A stretch of DNA of 64,000 nt from Galbitalea sp036499165 (GCA_036499165.1 DASYEE010000041.1:1-64000), one strand, 5' to 3'; positions 41,869-49,838 are shown, numbered from the stretch's first letter. Program-made: numbers and translations. Notes: generated from the sequence alone by a model not told the origin.

Positions 41869-42216
41869 TTGGCCAGAGACATCTACGTTCAAGACATCCC
41901 TGCCGAAGCGCTGACCGTGGGCGATATCCCTGACGATTGGGAGCCTGCACCCCTGCCGTATTCGCACTCTGTTGTTGTCGCTGCAGTCGCGGAGCTGGTT
42001 CCGGATGCGGATCTGAGCAATCGAGAGTGGATCGTCGTCAATCTCGGCACCGCTTTGGTCGAGGTCAGTGCGTCCGATGAGTCGCCATTTGAAGGCTTCG
42101 CGCTCCACGTGCGGGGCGACAACGGACGAGCCAACGTGTTCGTCGCCCAGCTCCTGGAGCGGCTCGGATCGAAAGCGTTCGACATCGATTCCGAGACGGG
42201 TATCTTCACGAGCTAG
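41869..42216 (+). CDS. hypothetical protein, 115 aa
   Basis: This small acidic soluble protein has a clear ribosome binding site (AGGAGG at 41856-41861, 7 bases before TTG 41869), so it is very likely translated. It has an alpha/beta appearance with tracts SHSVVVAAVAELVP and REWIVVNLGTALVEV, and no cysteines or membrane segments. I do not recognise it. It lies 37 bases after ychF on the same strand, at the head of a run of small accessory genes. Confidence 0.6.
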   Translation: MARDIYVQDIPAEALTVGDIPDDWEPAPLPYSHSVVVAAVAELVPDADLSNREWIVVNLGTALVEVSASDESPFEGFALHVRGDNGRANVFVAQLLERLGSKAFDIDSETGIFTS

Positions 42217-42360
42217 AAGTACTGGCAGGGACGTGGGCTGTCGAAGGAGTGGACAGCTTGCGCTGGGTTTGATCCGGTGAGGATTGGTCGCCTGCGTCCA
42301 ATTACTGTGGGATCCTCTACTACTACCCGCATGCGCGGGACGACGAAAGGTGAAACTCGG

Positions 42361-42579
42361 ATGGCGTCAAACGGCATGTACGTGGTGGTTCAGATCGTGC
42401 TGAAGGAGAAGCTCATTGGCACGGGCTCCGGCAACCTGACAGAGCTCGAGAACGCGATTAACACACAAGCCGCGCTCGGCTATCGGCTGCACACGATCAC
42501 AACTGCGTCGTCGGGAAGCAAAGGCTTCGGCGGCGGCGACCGCATCCAGGCGACGATGGTGTTCGAGCGAATCGGATAA
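42361..42579 (+). CDS. DUF4177-like small protein
   Basis: A 72-residue protein whose pattern (YVVVQIVLKEKLIG, a helix with LTELENAINTQAALGYRLHTI, then TMVFERIG) matches DUF4177, a small one-sheet family of unknown function. ATG at 42361 was chosen since the conserved domain starts there; an upstream in-frame GTG at 42277 gives an Arg/Thr-rich extension unlike the family. An imperfect AAAGGTG lies about 10 bases upstream. Confidence 0.65.
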   Translation: MASNGMYVVVQIVLKEKLIGTGSGNLTELENAINTQAALGYRLHTITTASSGSKGFGGGDRIQATMVFERIG

Positions 42580-42772
42580 ACCGGCCTCTCCCATGAACGA
42601 CGGTGGGCAGTGAGCGGTAGCACTAACACACCGCGTCGGATCCAGAGGCGGCGGAAATCGCGTAGTGGGCGCAATTGCGGGCGTGATTCTCCTTGCCCCG
42701 TTCTTTCTCGTGAGCCTGCCGCTTCTGGGGTGATGCAGGAAATGCTGGCGCCAGGGCAGCCAGAATGAGGGG

Positions 42773-43252
42773 GTGAGCGAGCCCGCGGAGTTCATCGACA
42801 CAGCGCTCCAGCTCGAAGCGTCGTGGAGCGCAACGACAGCGCAGCTCGCTCGCGAGGCGCCCGACCTCGAGTTCTACGGATCGTCGGTCGGAGCGATCCG
42901 GGGGACGCTGCGCAACGCAGAACGCCGGTACCCGAACCTCGACCATGATGCGATCACCGCGCTCAGCTCAGAACTGTGGGCCGCACCGGTCTTCGAGCGG
43001 CGACTCGCTGCGATCATCCTGCTGCAATCCCACGTCGCGCTGCTGCGCAACTCCGACCTCACGCGAATCGAAGGTTTCGTCCGCACGGCAACGTTTGCGG
43101 CGCTCGCCGACCCGCTCGCGACTGACGTCATCCGTCCCATGCTGGAGCACCTGGATGCGCCCGGTCGCGCGAAAGCGACAGTCGTGCTCGATCGTTGGGC
43201 GACCGACGGAGACCCCTGGCTGCGACGCGCTGCGGAGCTGGCACAGGCCTAG
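42773..43252 (+). CDS. AlkD-like HEAT-repeat protein, shortened
   Basis: This 159-residue protein resembles DNA alkylation repair (AlkD) proteins: SVGAIRGTLRNAERRYP, then LSSELWAAPVFERRLAAIILLQ and the late tract DRWATDGDPWLRRAAELA. Intact AlkD-type glycosylases are about 220-240 residues. Here the protein stops right after the WLRRAA step, so the C-terminal HEAT repeats and part of the DNA-binding cleft are missing. It may be a truncated gene or a small derivative. GTG at 42773 lies 6 bases after CAGAAT. Confidence 0.6.
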   Translation: MSEPAEFIDTALQLEASWSATTAQLAREAPDLEFYGSSVGAIRGTLRNAERRYPNLDHDAITALSSELWAAPVFERRLAAIILLQSHVALLRNSDLTRIEGFVRTATFAALADPLATDVIRPMLEHLDAPGRAKATVVLDRWATDGDPWLRRAAELAQA

Positions 43253-43272
43253 CGCTGATTGAGCGGTTGGCC

Positions 43273-44019
43273 TCAGCTCTCCCGCTCGCGCTTGATCCGA
43301 TCCAGCAGTTCCTGTGCATCGGCTGCGTCCCGAACCCGGTAGCTCTTCCACTCCTTGATCTCACCCGAGTCCGTAAGCGGCGGCAGGGCGGGAACGCCGT
43401 CGAATGTGCGATTCCAGAACGCGCGTGGCGTTCCGTCAGGCCAGTCGACGTATCGCGGATCGTTGTTCGCCAAGTCACTCCAGAACCGAATGTGCCGGTT
43501 TACACCAGTTCGATACTCCTTCGGAACGTCGAGTTCGCGAGCAATGTACGAGGGCAGATTGTCCCCGTAATAGATCACGTCGGACTGGATGACTGAGAAG
43601 ACCGGCGCTGAACCCTCGGACGGACCTTCCGCGATGAATCGATTGCTAAACAATGGGATGAGGCGCGGGACCCTGGCCAGTTTGAGCCCCGCTTTCCGCG
43701 CACGAAGTACTGCCGTTTTTGGTCGACGCCCCCATGGTTTCGGCCAAAACCCGTTGTGTTCGACGTCCCAGTAAACGCCGTCTGGCACCCACGCCAGGCG
43801 AGTCTCGATGTCGGCTTTCGTGGATGACCGCCAATCGAACCAGCCATCGCCCTGCGGTGTGCCGCGTCGCAGCATGTCGCGGTGGTCGACATCGAACACG
43901 AACGAGTGGGTGGATTCGATATCCCAAATCTCCTGGTTCGATAGTCCAGGTCCAAGGGGCACACCTGCCTGCTGCAGGAGTCGGATCGCTATCTCGCCAC
44001 CGGTCGTCACCTGCAACAT
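43273..44019 (-). CDS. SMI1/KNR4 (SUKH) family protein
   Basis: This 248-residue protein shows the SUKH pattern: GPGLSNQEIWDIE early, a DHRDMLRRGTP segment, GWFDWRS, and the characteristic PVFSVIQSDVIYYGDNLPSYI. SUKH proteins often act as immunity proteins to secreted nuclease or deaminase toxins, but free-standing ones of unknown role are common. No toxin gene is visible nearby. ATG at 44019 is preferred; the in-frame ATG at 44088 would collide with the start of the divergent gene. Confidence 0.7.
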   Translation of the reverse strand: MLQVTTGGEIAIRLLQQAGVPLGPGLSNQEIWDIESTHSFVFDVDHRDMLRRGTPQGDGWFDWRSSTKADIETRLAWVPDGVYWDVEHNGFWPKPWGRRPKTAVLRARKAGLKLARVPRLIPLFSNRFIAEGPSEGSAPVFSVIQSDVIYYGDNLPSYIARELDVPKEYRTGVNRHIRFWSDLANNDPRYVDWPDGTPRAFWNRTFDGVPALPPLTDSGEIKEWKSYRVRDAADAQELLDRIKRERES

Positions 44020-44086
44020 TGTGCACCATTCGTGCAGCCCCAGAGCGTTGCTCGAGACCGTCGGCGGCCACCGATAGCCTGCAGCC

Positions 44087-44419
44087 ATGAACGAACAATC
44101 GGAGACGTGGACACTTCACCGGGGCGGAGAAATCATTGCAGAACTCCGGGTGAAGGAGCTCGACACGCCATGGCTCACGGCCGAGATCTCGCGACTGCCG
44201 GGCTTCGAGGCGGTCGAACCCTTCTTCGTCGAAGACTTGAAATTTCTGGAGCGGCCGGATCCCGATGGAGACGATGTAGAGCGCTGGGAACAGCTGTGCG
44301 ACAACTACATGGCTGGAACGACGCTCGTGAAGCCGTCGGGAGAGGCGGTGGCGGAATTCCTGCTCCACATCGAGGGCGATGAGGCCCGGTGGCGCCGGAG
44401 CGATACAGCGTTCGGGTGA
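44087..44419 (+). CDS. hypothetical protein, 110 aa
   Basis: A small soluble protein with tracts TWTLHRGGEIIAELRV and PSGEAVAEFLLHIEGDEARWR, familiar from unnamed actinobacterial proteins but without a functional assignment. TAGCCT (44075-44080) ends 6 bases before the ATG, a leaderless start. Its stop codon lies inside a 16-bp tandem duplication. It is divergent from the SUKH gene. Confidence 0.62.
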   Translation: MNEQSETWTLHRGGEIIAELRVKELDTPWLTAEISRLPGFEAVEPFFVEDLKFLERPDPDGDDVERWEQLCDNYMAGTTLVKPSGEAVAEFLLHIEGDEARWRRSDTAFG

Positions 44420-44433
44420 TACAGCGTTCGAGT
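44402..44433. repeat. 16-bp tandem duplication over a stop codon
   Basis: GATACAGCGTTCGGGT (44402-44417) is followed directly by GATACAGCGTTCGAGT (44418-44433), one mismatch apart. The first copy encodes the last residues (DTAFG) of the preceding protein and its junction with the second supplies the TGA stop. Confidence 0.85.
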
Positions 44434-44488
44434 GATCGCCCAGCCGCGACCGCGACCCATCCGTGATCACCACCCTTAGGATCGGGAA

Positions 44489-45154
44489 ATGGCACACATC
44501 TACCGCGCCCAGCTGACCCCATCAAAGCTCGAGCTGGTCGAGGCATGGGCCCCATCCCAGCCCTGGTTCATGGGGGATCCGGATGCGACATTCGAGCACC
44601 TGGCGAACTATCGCTTCGACGACCCGCTTGGCGAGGTCGGACTGGAGGTGCTGTTCGTGCGCGTGGGCGGCGGGCCGGTCATGCAGATTGGACTCACCTA
44701 CAGAGACGCACCGTACGATCCCGCGGAGTCGTGGCTGATCGGAACACTCATGCACTCGGTACTTGGCAAGCGCTGGGTGTATGACGCGACGGGAGATCCC
44801 GCATTCGTGGCCGCGCTCGCATCCACGATCCTGTCTGGGGGCGTGCAGGCAGAACAGATGGTCGAGACAGGGTCGGGCGTGGAGCGACGAGAACCGACAG
44901 CGCGGGTGCGGGGAACGGGCCAGGCGGGCGGACCGACCGTCGCGGCAGAAGACATCGGCGAAATCCAGACGCGAGAGACACCAGACGCGACGATCATTAC
45001 GGCGTCCGACCTGCGCATCGTGCTCCTGCGCAGACCGGCCGACACGCGGTTCGGTGAAATTGAGGGTAAATCCATAGCTTCGAACCACGATGGCGAACTG
45101 AAAGGGACCTGGACCAGCCAGACCGCGGAAATAACGCTCGCCCGCCTCGGCTGA
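44489..45154 (+). CDS. maltokinase N-terminal cap-like domain protein (CG0192-related)
   Basis: This 221-residue protein matches the N-terminal cap of maltokinase-type proteins: LTPSKLELVEAWAPSQPWF, ANYRFDDPLGEVGLEVLFVRV, and the tract SWLIGTLMHSVLGKRWVYDATGDPAFVAAL. The kinase domain itself is absent, so it is a free-standing cap-like protein of unknown function. TAGGAT (44477-44482) ends 6 bases before the ATG, so the start is probably leaderless. Confidence 0.75.
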   Translation: MAHIYRAQLTPSKLELVEAWAPSQPWFMGDPDATFEHLANYRFDDPLGEVGLEVLFVRVGGGPVMQIGLTYRDAPYDPAESWLIGTLMHSVLGKRWVYDATGDPAFVAALASTILSGGVQAEQMVETGSGVERREPTARVRGTGQAGGPTVAAEDIGEIQTRETPDATIITASDLRIVLLRRPADTRFGEIEGKSIASNHDGELKGTWTSQTAEITLARLG

Positions 45155-45179
45155 TCGGCCGAACTCCCATCACAATTCA

Positions 45180-45209
45180 TTGACTCAATCCTTAACATCA
45201 CCTGAATAT
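45180..45209 (+). promoter_or_regulatory. candidate promoter of the GT2-GH18 operon
   Basis: TTGACT (45180-45185) is followed after 18 bases by GAATAT (45204-45209). The -35 is good and the -10 weak. A start soon after would give a leader of about 120 bases before the GT2 gene, long for this genome, where many genes seem leaderless. Confidence 0.35.
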
Positions 45210-45319
45210 CGGGGTACTGGTCTTGTCCTCACTTCGGAGGACGGTAGATTGGTCTGTGCTCCCCCCAGTTATCCCGACCGGGGAGCAATACCCGATCTGC
45301 GCGAACCCGAACTTCGCGC
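45208..45319 (+). other. structured mRNA leader of the GT2-GH18 operon (riboswitch-like)
   Basis: Four helices can be drawn. P1 pairs ATCGGGGTA (45208-45216) with TACCCGAT (45289-45296), with one bulged G. Inside it P2 is GTCCTC/GAGGAC (45225-45230, 45237-45242) with a 6-base loop, and P3 is GCTCCCC/GGGGAGC (45258-45264, 45280-45286). This is a closed three-way junction. The P3 loop contains GACC (45276-45279), complementary to GGTC in either junction strand. A further perfect hairpin GCGCGAA/TTCGCGC (45299-45305, 45313-45319) ends 6 bases before the AAGGA ribosome binding site. I do not match it to a known riboswitch consensus. The alternative is that the region is coding, from an in-frame TTG at 45223. 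Confidence 0.45.
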
Positions 45320-45336
45320 GCCTTCAAGGACTCCCG

Positions 45337-47688
45337 ATGACGCTCCTAGAACCGCTAAACCCTGCCCAAAATCAGACCAAGACCCGGCGCAAGAAGTCTC
45401 CCAAGACTTCGGCAACCAGGCAGCGGGCCCGCCGCCGCCAAATTGGAGCGGAGCGACGCACCCAGCCGCTGCCAACGGTTCACCTGCGCCCAAGCGACCG
45501 CAAGATCGCCTTCGCGCGCATCGCGGTCGTCCTGACGATCGTGCTCTGGGCCGCATATGTCATTTCGACGGTGCTCCGCCAGTTCCTCGACCGCTCGGTC
45601 AACTTCAACTTCACGATGCAGGCCGTGTCCTACGTCGTCATCGTCACGTTCCTGTGCTTCTCCGCGCTCATGTACCTGGTCGCGAGGCTGGGCGCGCTGC
45701 AGAGGTTCCGCAGCCACGTGCGAGTGCCACGGGCTGAACTCGACAGGCACTTCGGCGACCACGCTTCATCCATCACGGTTCTCGTGCCGTCCTATGCGGA
45801 GGAGCCTGGCGTCGTTCGACAGACCCTCTGGTCGGCAGCGCTCCAGGAGTACCCGTCGATGCGAGTGGTGCTGCTTCTCGATGACCCGCCCTTCCCGACC
45901 AACCAGACCGTGCTCGATCGGCTCAACCGCACGCGAGCGCTCGGCCAGGAGATCACGGATGCCCTCGCCGAACCGCGCGAGCGTTTCTGGCAGGCTGCGG
46001 CCCGCTTCGAGCTGACCTCCGATGGCGAGCCCGTCGAGCGCCACCACGTCGAAGACCTGATCGAGCAGTACCGGTTCGCCTTCGGCTGGCTGAGAGACAT
46101 GGCGGACCGCGAGGATGACGTCGACCACGTCGACGAGTTCTTCCGCGAGCAGGTGCTGCGAGGCCTCGCCGACGAGTTCCAGCTGACCGGTGACGCACTG
46201 GTTGCAGCCATGGAAGAGGATGCCGCCCCGGCGCACTCCCGGATGATCCAGCTTTACCGCCGCCTTGCCTGGACCTTCGACGCGGAGGTCAGCGTGTTCG
46301 AGCGGAAGCTCTACAGCTCGCTCTCGCGCGAAGCGAACAAGGCGATGAACCTCAACTCCTACATCGGTCTCATGGGCGGCTCGTACCGCCAGGAGCCGGC
46401 AGGAAACGGCATCGTCCTCCGCAGGGTCGCGAACGCGAGCCCTGATGACCTCGTCATCCCGGACTCCGAATACCTGCTCACCCTCGACGCCGACTCGTTG
46501 CTGCTGCGCGACTACTGCCTGCGTCTCGTCTACCTGCTCGAGCAACCCGAGAATTCGCGGGTTGCCGTCACGCAGACCCCATACTCGTCGTTCCGGGGGG
46601 CCGGTTCCCGCATCGAACGCCTCGCCGGAGCGACGACTGACCTGCAGCACGTGCTCCACCAGGGAATGTCGTTCTACGGTGCGACATTCTGGGTGGGCGC
46701 GAACGCGGTAATCCGCAAGCGGGCGCTCGAAGACATCGAAGAGGTCGAGAACGTCGGTGGCTTCGAGATCAAGCGCTACGTACAGGATCGAACGGTCATC
46801 GAGGACACAGAGTCGTCGATCGATCTCGGTACTCATGGCTGGACCCTCGTCAACTACCCTGAGCGCCTCAGCTATAGCGCGACGCCGCCCGACTTTGGCT
46901 CGCTCATCGTGCAGCGCCGCCGCTGGGCGAACGGCGGACTCCTCATCCTGCCGAAGCTCTGGCGCCAGATGGGCGAGCGCAAGCGCTCGGGCAACCGCAT
47001 CTCGTTCACGGAGTGGGCCCTTCGCGTCAACTACATGAGCTCGATCGCGTGGGCGAGCTTCGGCCTCGTGATGCTGCTCGCGTTCCCCTACGATTCGCGT
47101 CTACTCAGCCCGCTCGTGCTTGCTGCCGCGCTGCCGTACTTCATCGCGATGGCGAGCGATCTGAAGTCGGCCGGCTACAAGCGAAGCGACGTCTTCCGCA
47201 TCTACGGGTTCAACCTCATCCTTCTGCCGGTCAACCTGGCCGGCGTGCTGAAGTCGATCCAGCAGGCCGTCACGGGCAAGAAGATTCCCTTTGCGCGCAC
47301 ACCGAAGGTGCGCAACCGTACCGCGGCTCCGCTGCTCTACGTTGTGACCCCCTACCTGATCGTCGCGTTCTCGTTGTTTACGCTCTACCGTGACTACCAG
47401 GAGAAGAACTGGGGCAACGCGGCCTTCGCAGCATTCAACGCGGTGCTCGCGATCTGGGCGATCCTGTCGTACATCGGAATCCTGAACTCGATCGTGGATG
47501 TCTGGCTCGGCGCGACCGGCTGGCTGTTCGTCGAGAAGATCCCGCGTTCTGCTCGCAGGCAGGTGGTGATCGCGACGACGACGCTCGACTGGCGGTCGGT
47601 GCTCTACCACGGCCAGCAGGTCGACGGCGAGACGAGCCGCAGTGCAGTGCCCGTCACATCCGACGATGACGCGAAGGTGGCCGCGTAA
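45337..47688 (+). CDS. processive family 2 glycosyltransferase (cellulose/chitin-synthase-like)
   Basis: This 783-residue membrane glycosyltransferase has two N-terminal helices (about 60-80 and 94-116), a cytoplasmic GT2 domain and about five C-terminal helices. Signature residues of processive enzymes are complete: LLLDD (179-183), the DxD in TLDADSLLL (383-387), the acidic base in VIEDTESS (488-492) and QRRRW (526-530). Between the first two motifs there is an unusually long helical insertion of over 100 residues compared with BcsA. ATG at 45337 follows AAGGA by 6 bases. The stop is 2 bases before the GH18 gene. The product is likely a beta-linked exopolysaccharide; the GH18 partner hints at GlcNAc. 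The polymer identity is inferred. Confidence 0.85.
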   Translation: MTLLEPLNPAQNQTKTRRKKSPKTSATRQRARRRQIGAERRTQPLPTVHLRPSDRKIAFARIAVVLTIVLWAAYVISTVLRQFLDRSVNFNFTMQAVSYVVIVTFLCFSALMYLVARLGALQRFRSHVRVPRAELDRHFGDHASSITVLVPSYAEEPGVVRQTLWSAALQEYPSMRVVLLLDDPPFPTNQTVLDRLNRTRALGQEITDALAEPRERFWQAAARFELTSDGEPVERHHVEDLIEQYRFAFGWLRDMADREDDVDHVDEFFREQVLRGLADEFQLTGDALVAAMEEDAAPAHSRMIQLYRRLAWTFDAEVSVFERKLYSSLSREANKAMNLNSYIGLMGGSYRQEPAGNGIVLRRVANASPDDLVIPDSEYLLTLDADSLLLRDYCLRLVYLLEQPENSRVAVTQTPYSSFRGAGSRIERLAGATTDLQHVLHQGMSFYGATFWVGANAVIRKRALEDIEEVENVGGFEIKRYVQDRTVIEDTESSIDLGTHGWTLVNYPERLSYSATPPDFGSLIVQRRRWANGGLLILPKLWRQMGERKRSGNRISFTEWALRVNYMSSIAWASFGLVMLLAFPYDSRLLSPLVLAAALPYFIAMASDLKSAGYKRSDVFRIYGFNLILLPVNLAGVLKSIQQAVTGKKIPFARTPKVRNRTAAPLLYVVTPYLIVAFSLFTLYRDYQEKNWGNAAFAAFNAVLAIWAILSYIGILNSIVDVWLGATGWLFVEKIPRSARRQVVIATTTLDWRSVLYHGQQVDGETSRSAVPVTSDDDAKVAA

Positions 47689-47690
47689 CT

Positions 47691-49280
47691 ATGAATCCGA
47701 CACCTATCGACGCAGCACTGGCAGTACCGGTGCGCCGCTTTTCCGTTGCCCGCCTGTTCGTCGCCGTCGTGGTGACCGTGGCGGTCGTAGCCGGAGGATT
47801 CTTCGGCTGGCAGTATTTCTCCGACTCGGCATCGGCCAAGACCGCTGGATCGTGGTTCGCAGGCTACGTGGATGTCACGGCCACGCCATCCTTCGCGTTC
47901 GAGACCCCGAAGACCAAGGCGGGCAAGCAGGTCGTTCTCTCGTTCATCGTCGCGTCGTCGGCCGACGGGTGCACGCCATCGTGGGGCGGCGCATACTCGC
48001 TCGATGAGGCATCGGCATCCCTCGACCTCGACCGTCGCATCGCCCGGCTGCAGCAGCAGGGCGGGGACGTCACCGTCTCGTTCGGCGGACAGAAGAACAC
48101 CGAACTGGGCGCGAGCTGCACGGATGTCACGAAGCTGGCGGCCGCATACAGCTCGGTGATCGACCGCTACAACCTCTCGACCATCGATCTCGACGTCGAA
48201 GGCGCTTCGCTGACCGACACGGCCGCCAATTCTCGTCGTGCGGAAGCTCTCGAGATGGTGCAGAAGCAGCAGCGTGCCGCGGGCAAGTCGCTCGCGATCT
48301 GGCTGACCCTGCCGGTCAGCCCGACCGGGCTCGATGTCGACGGCCAGAACGCTGTGCACGAGACTCTCGCGAAGAAGGTCGACCTCGCAGGTGTCAACGC
48401 GATGACGATGGACTTCGGAACCTCGCTGACTGCCGGCACGAGCCTCCTGGCCGGGTCGGAGCAGGCTCTCACGGCGACGCAGCGGCAGCTTGGCATCCTG
48501 TACAAGCAGATCCACGTGACGCTCAGCCAGTCGACGCTCTGGTCGAAGATCGGCGCAACGCCGATGATCGGCCAGAACGACACGCGCGACGAGGTCTTCA
48601 CGATGGCCGACGCAACGAAGCTGAACGCATTCGCTACGTCCAAGGGCATCGGTCGCATCTCCATGTGGTCGCTCAACCGCGACCTGACCTGTGGGTCGAA
48701 CTACACCACGCTGACCGTCGTCTCCGACTCCTGTAGCGGTGTTGCCCAGGGCGGAGCTCGATTCTCTACCGCCCTCGCGAAGCACTACACGGGAAGCATC
48801 GCGCTGAGCGCGAAATCAGTTACGACCAACGAGTCGGTCTCGACCAAGAGCCTCGTGGACAACCCGAAGACGAGCCCGTACCCGGTGTGGTCTGACGCGA
48901 ACTCGTACCTCCAGGGCACGAAGATCGTCTGGCACCACAACGTGTACGTCTCGAAGTGGTGGACGCAGGGCGACCTGCCAGACAACCCGGTGCTGAACTC
49001 GTGGGAGACCCCGTGGCAGCTTGTCGGCCCAGTGCTGAAGGGCGAGAAGCCGATCGTGCAGCCGACCGTTCCCGCGGGCACCTTTGCTGACTGGTCAGGG
49101 ACTGCGACCTACAACAAGGATGCCCGCGTGCTGTTCGACGGAACCCCGTACCAGTCGAAGTGGTGGAACCTGGGTGAGAGTCCGGCCGCCGCATCCTCGA
49201 ATCCGGACAGCTCTCCGTGGGTTCCGCTGACCGTCGCGCAGATTAACGTGATCAACCAGGAACTGGCGAAGAAGAAGTAG
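47691..49280 (+). CDS. membrane-anchored GH18-like protein with two chitin-binding-type modules
   Basis: This 529-residue protein has a basic N-terminus and one membrane helix (about 20-43), placing the rest outside the cell. A GH18 barrel follows, with the core strand STIDLDVEG; the catalytic Glu170 and the D-x-D before it are present, but the first Asp of the D-x-x-D-x-D-x-E motif is Ser and may reduce activity. FVASSADGC and WLTLPVSPTGL fit chitinase-like barrels. Two CBM5/12-type modules end the protein (about 393-455 and 461-515), each with the SKWW aromatic step. It starts 2 bases after the GT2 gene, so the pair forms one operon. It may trim or guide the polymer, as BcsZ does for cellulose. 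Confidence 0.8.
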   Translation: MNPTPIDAALAVPVRRFSVARLFVAVVVTVAVVAGGFFGWQYFSDSASAKTAGSWFAGYVDVTATPSFAFETPKTKAGKQVVLSFIVASSADGCTPSWGGAYSLDEASASLDLDRRIARLQQQGGDVTVSFGGQKNTELGASCTDVTKLAAAYSSVIDRYNLSTIDLDVEGASLTDTAANSRRAEALEMVQKQQRAAGKSLAIWLTLPVSPTGLDVDGQNAVHETLAKKVDLAGVNAMTMDFGTSLTAGTSLLAGSEQALTATQRQLGILYKQIHVTLSQSTLWSKIGATPMIGQNDTRDEVFTMADATKLNAFATSKGIGRISMWSLNRDLTCGSNYTTLTVVSDSCSGVAQGGARFSTALAKHYTGSIALSAKSVTTNESVSTKSLVDNPKTSPYPVWSDANSYLQGTKIVWHHNVYVSKWWTQGDLPDNPVLNSWETPWQLVGPVLKGEKPIVQPTVPAGTFADWSGTATYNKDARVLFDGTPYQSKWWNLGESPAAASSNPDSSPWVPLTVAQINVINQELAKKK

Positions 49281-49310
49281 CGCGTGCGCTTCGGCCAGTA
49301 GGGTAGCGCC

Positions 49311-49814
49311 GTGGACTGGTTTATCCTCGCGTGCGGCTCGCTGGGCGCCTGGCTGCTCGTCGCCGGACCCGTCTACCAGGCGGCCCTCGAGCTGCGCGAG
49401 CAGGAGATCGACCGCGAAAAGATCGACTCCGTCGTCTCGAGCGTTGCGCCGGCCGCCAGGATGTCGCCCCTGTGGTGGCTGCTGCCTCCTGTCGCATACT
49501 TCAAGCAGCGCCAGCTCTCGACCGAACATCGCAACAGGATCATGGAGGCGCTGCCAAAGGAGCAGGTCGAGCAGACCCTGACCTTCATGAACAAGGCCCG
49601 CGGATGGCTGATCGTGAGCCTCGGGGCGTTCCTGATCGCGATCAAGGAGACCTGGGAGCTGGCAGAACGGCTGCACTGGCCGATCTGGGTGTTCGTCGTG
49701 ATCGTCGTCGTCGCCTTCGTGCTGTGTGTAGCGCACGCGGCCTACCAGATGTACGCGACGCAGAAGATGCTGGGCGAGGAGCCTCCCGCCGCGAGAGGTC
49801 GTCCGAAGGGTTGA
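49311..49814 (+). CDS. membrane protein of unknown function, 167 aa
   Basis: This protein has an N-terminal helix (about residues 3-22), a Glu/Lys/Arg-rich middle region (ALELREQEIDREKID) and two helices near residues 97-150. I do not recognise the family. TAGGGT (49299-49304) ends 6 bases before the GTG, so it has its own leaderless-type promoter despite lying only 30 bases after the GH18 gene. Confidence 0.62.
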   Translation: MDWFILACGSLGAWLLVAGPVYQAALELREQEIDREKIDSVVSSVAPAARMSPLWWLLPPVAYFKQRQLSTEHRNRIMEALPKEQVEQTLTFMNKARGWLIVSLGAFLIAIKETWELAERLHWPIWVFVVIVVVAFVLCVAHAAYQMYATQKMLGEEPPAARGRPKG

Positions 49815-49838
49815 CGCGCGGGGTCTACCGTGGAAAGC

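Noticed and set aside
38900..45200. A mobile element or genomic island carrying the HNH gene and accessory genes
   Set aside because: No integrase, transposase, tRNA target or direct-repeat ends are visible, and core ychF lies in the middle.
45766..46836. 356-codon open frame antisense to the GT2 gene
   Set aside because: Shadow of a gene with a complete motif set; composition is Arg/Glu/Val-rich without a fold pattern.
47604..48785. 393-codon open frame antisense to the GH18 gene
   Set aside because: Shadow frame; no signal, motif or ribosome binding site support.
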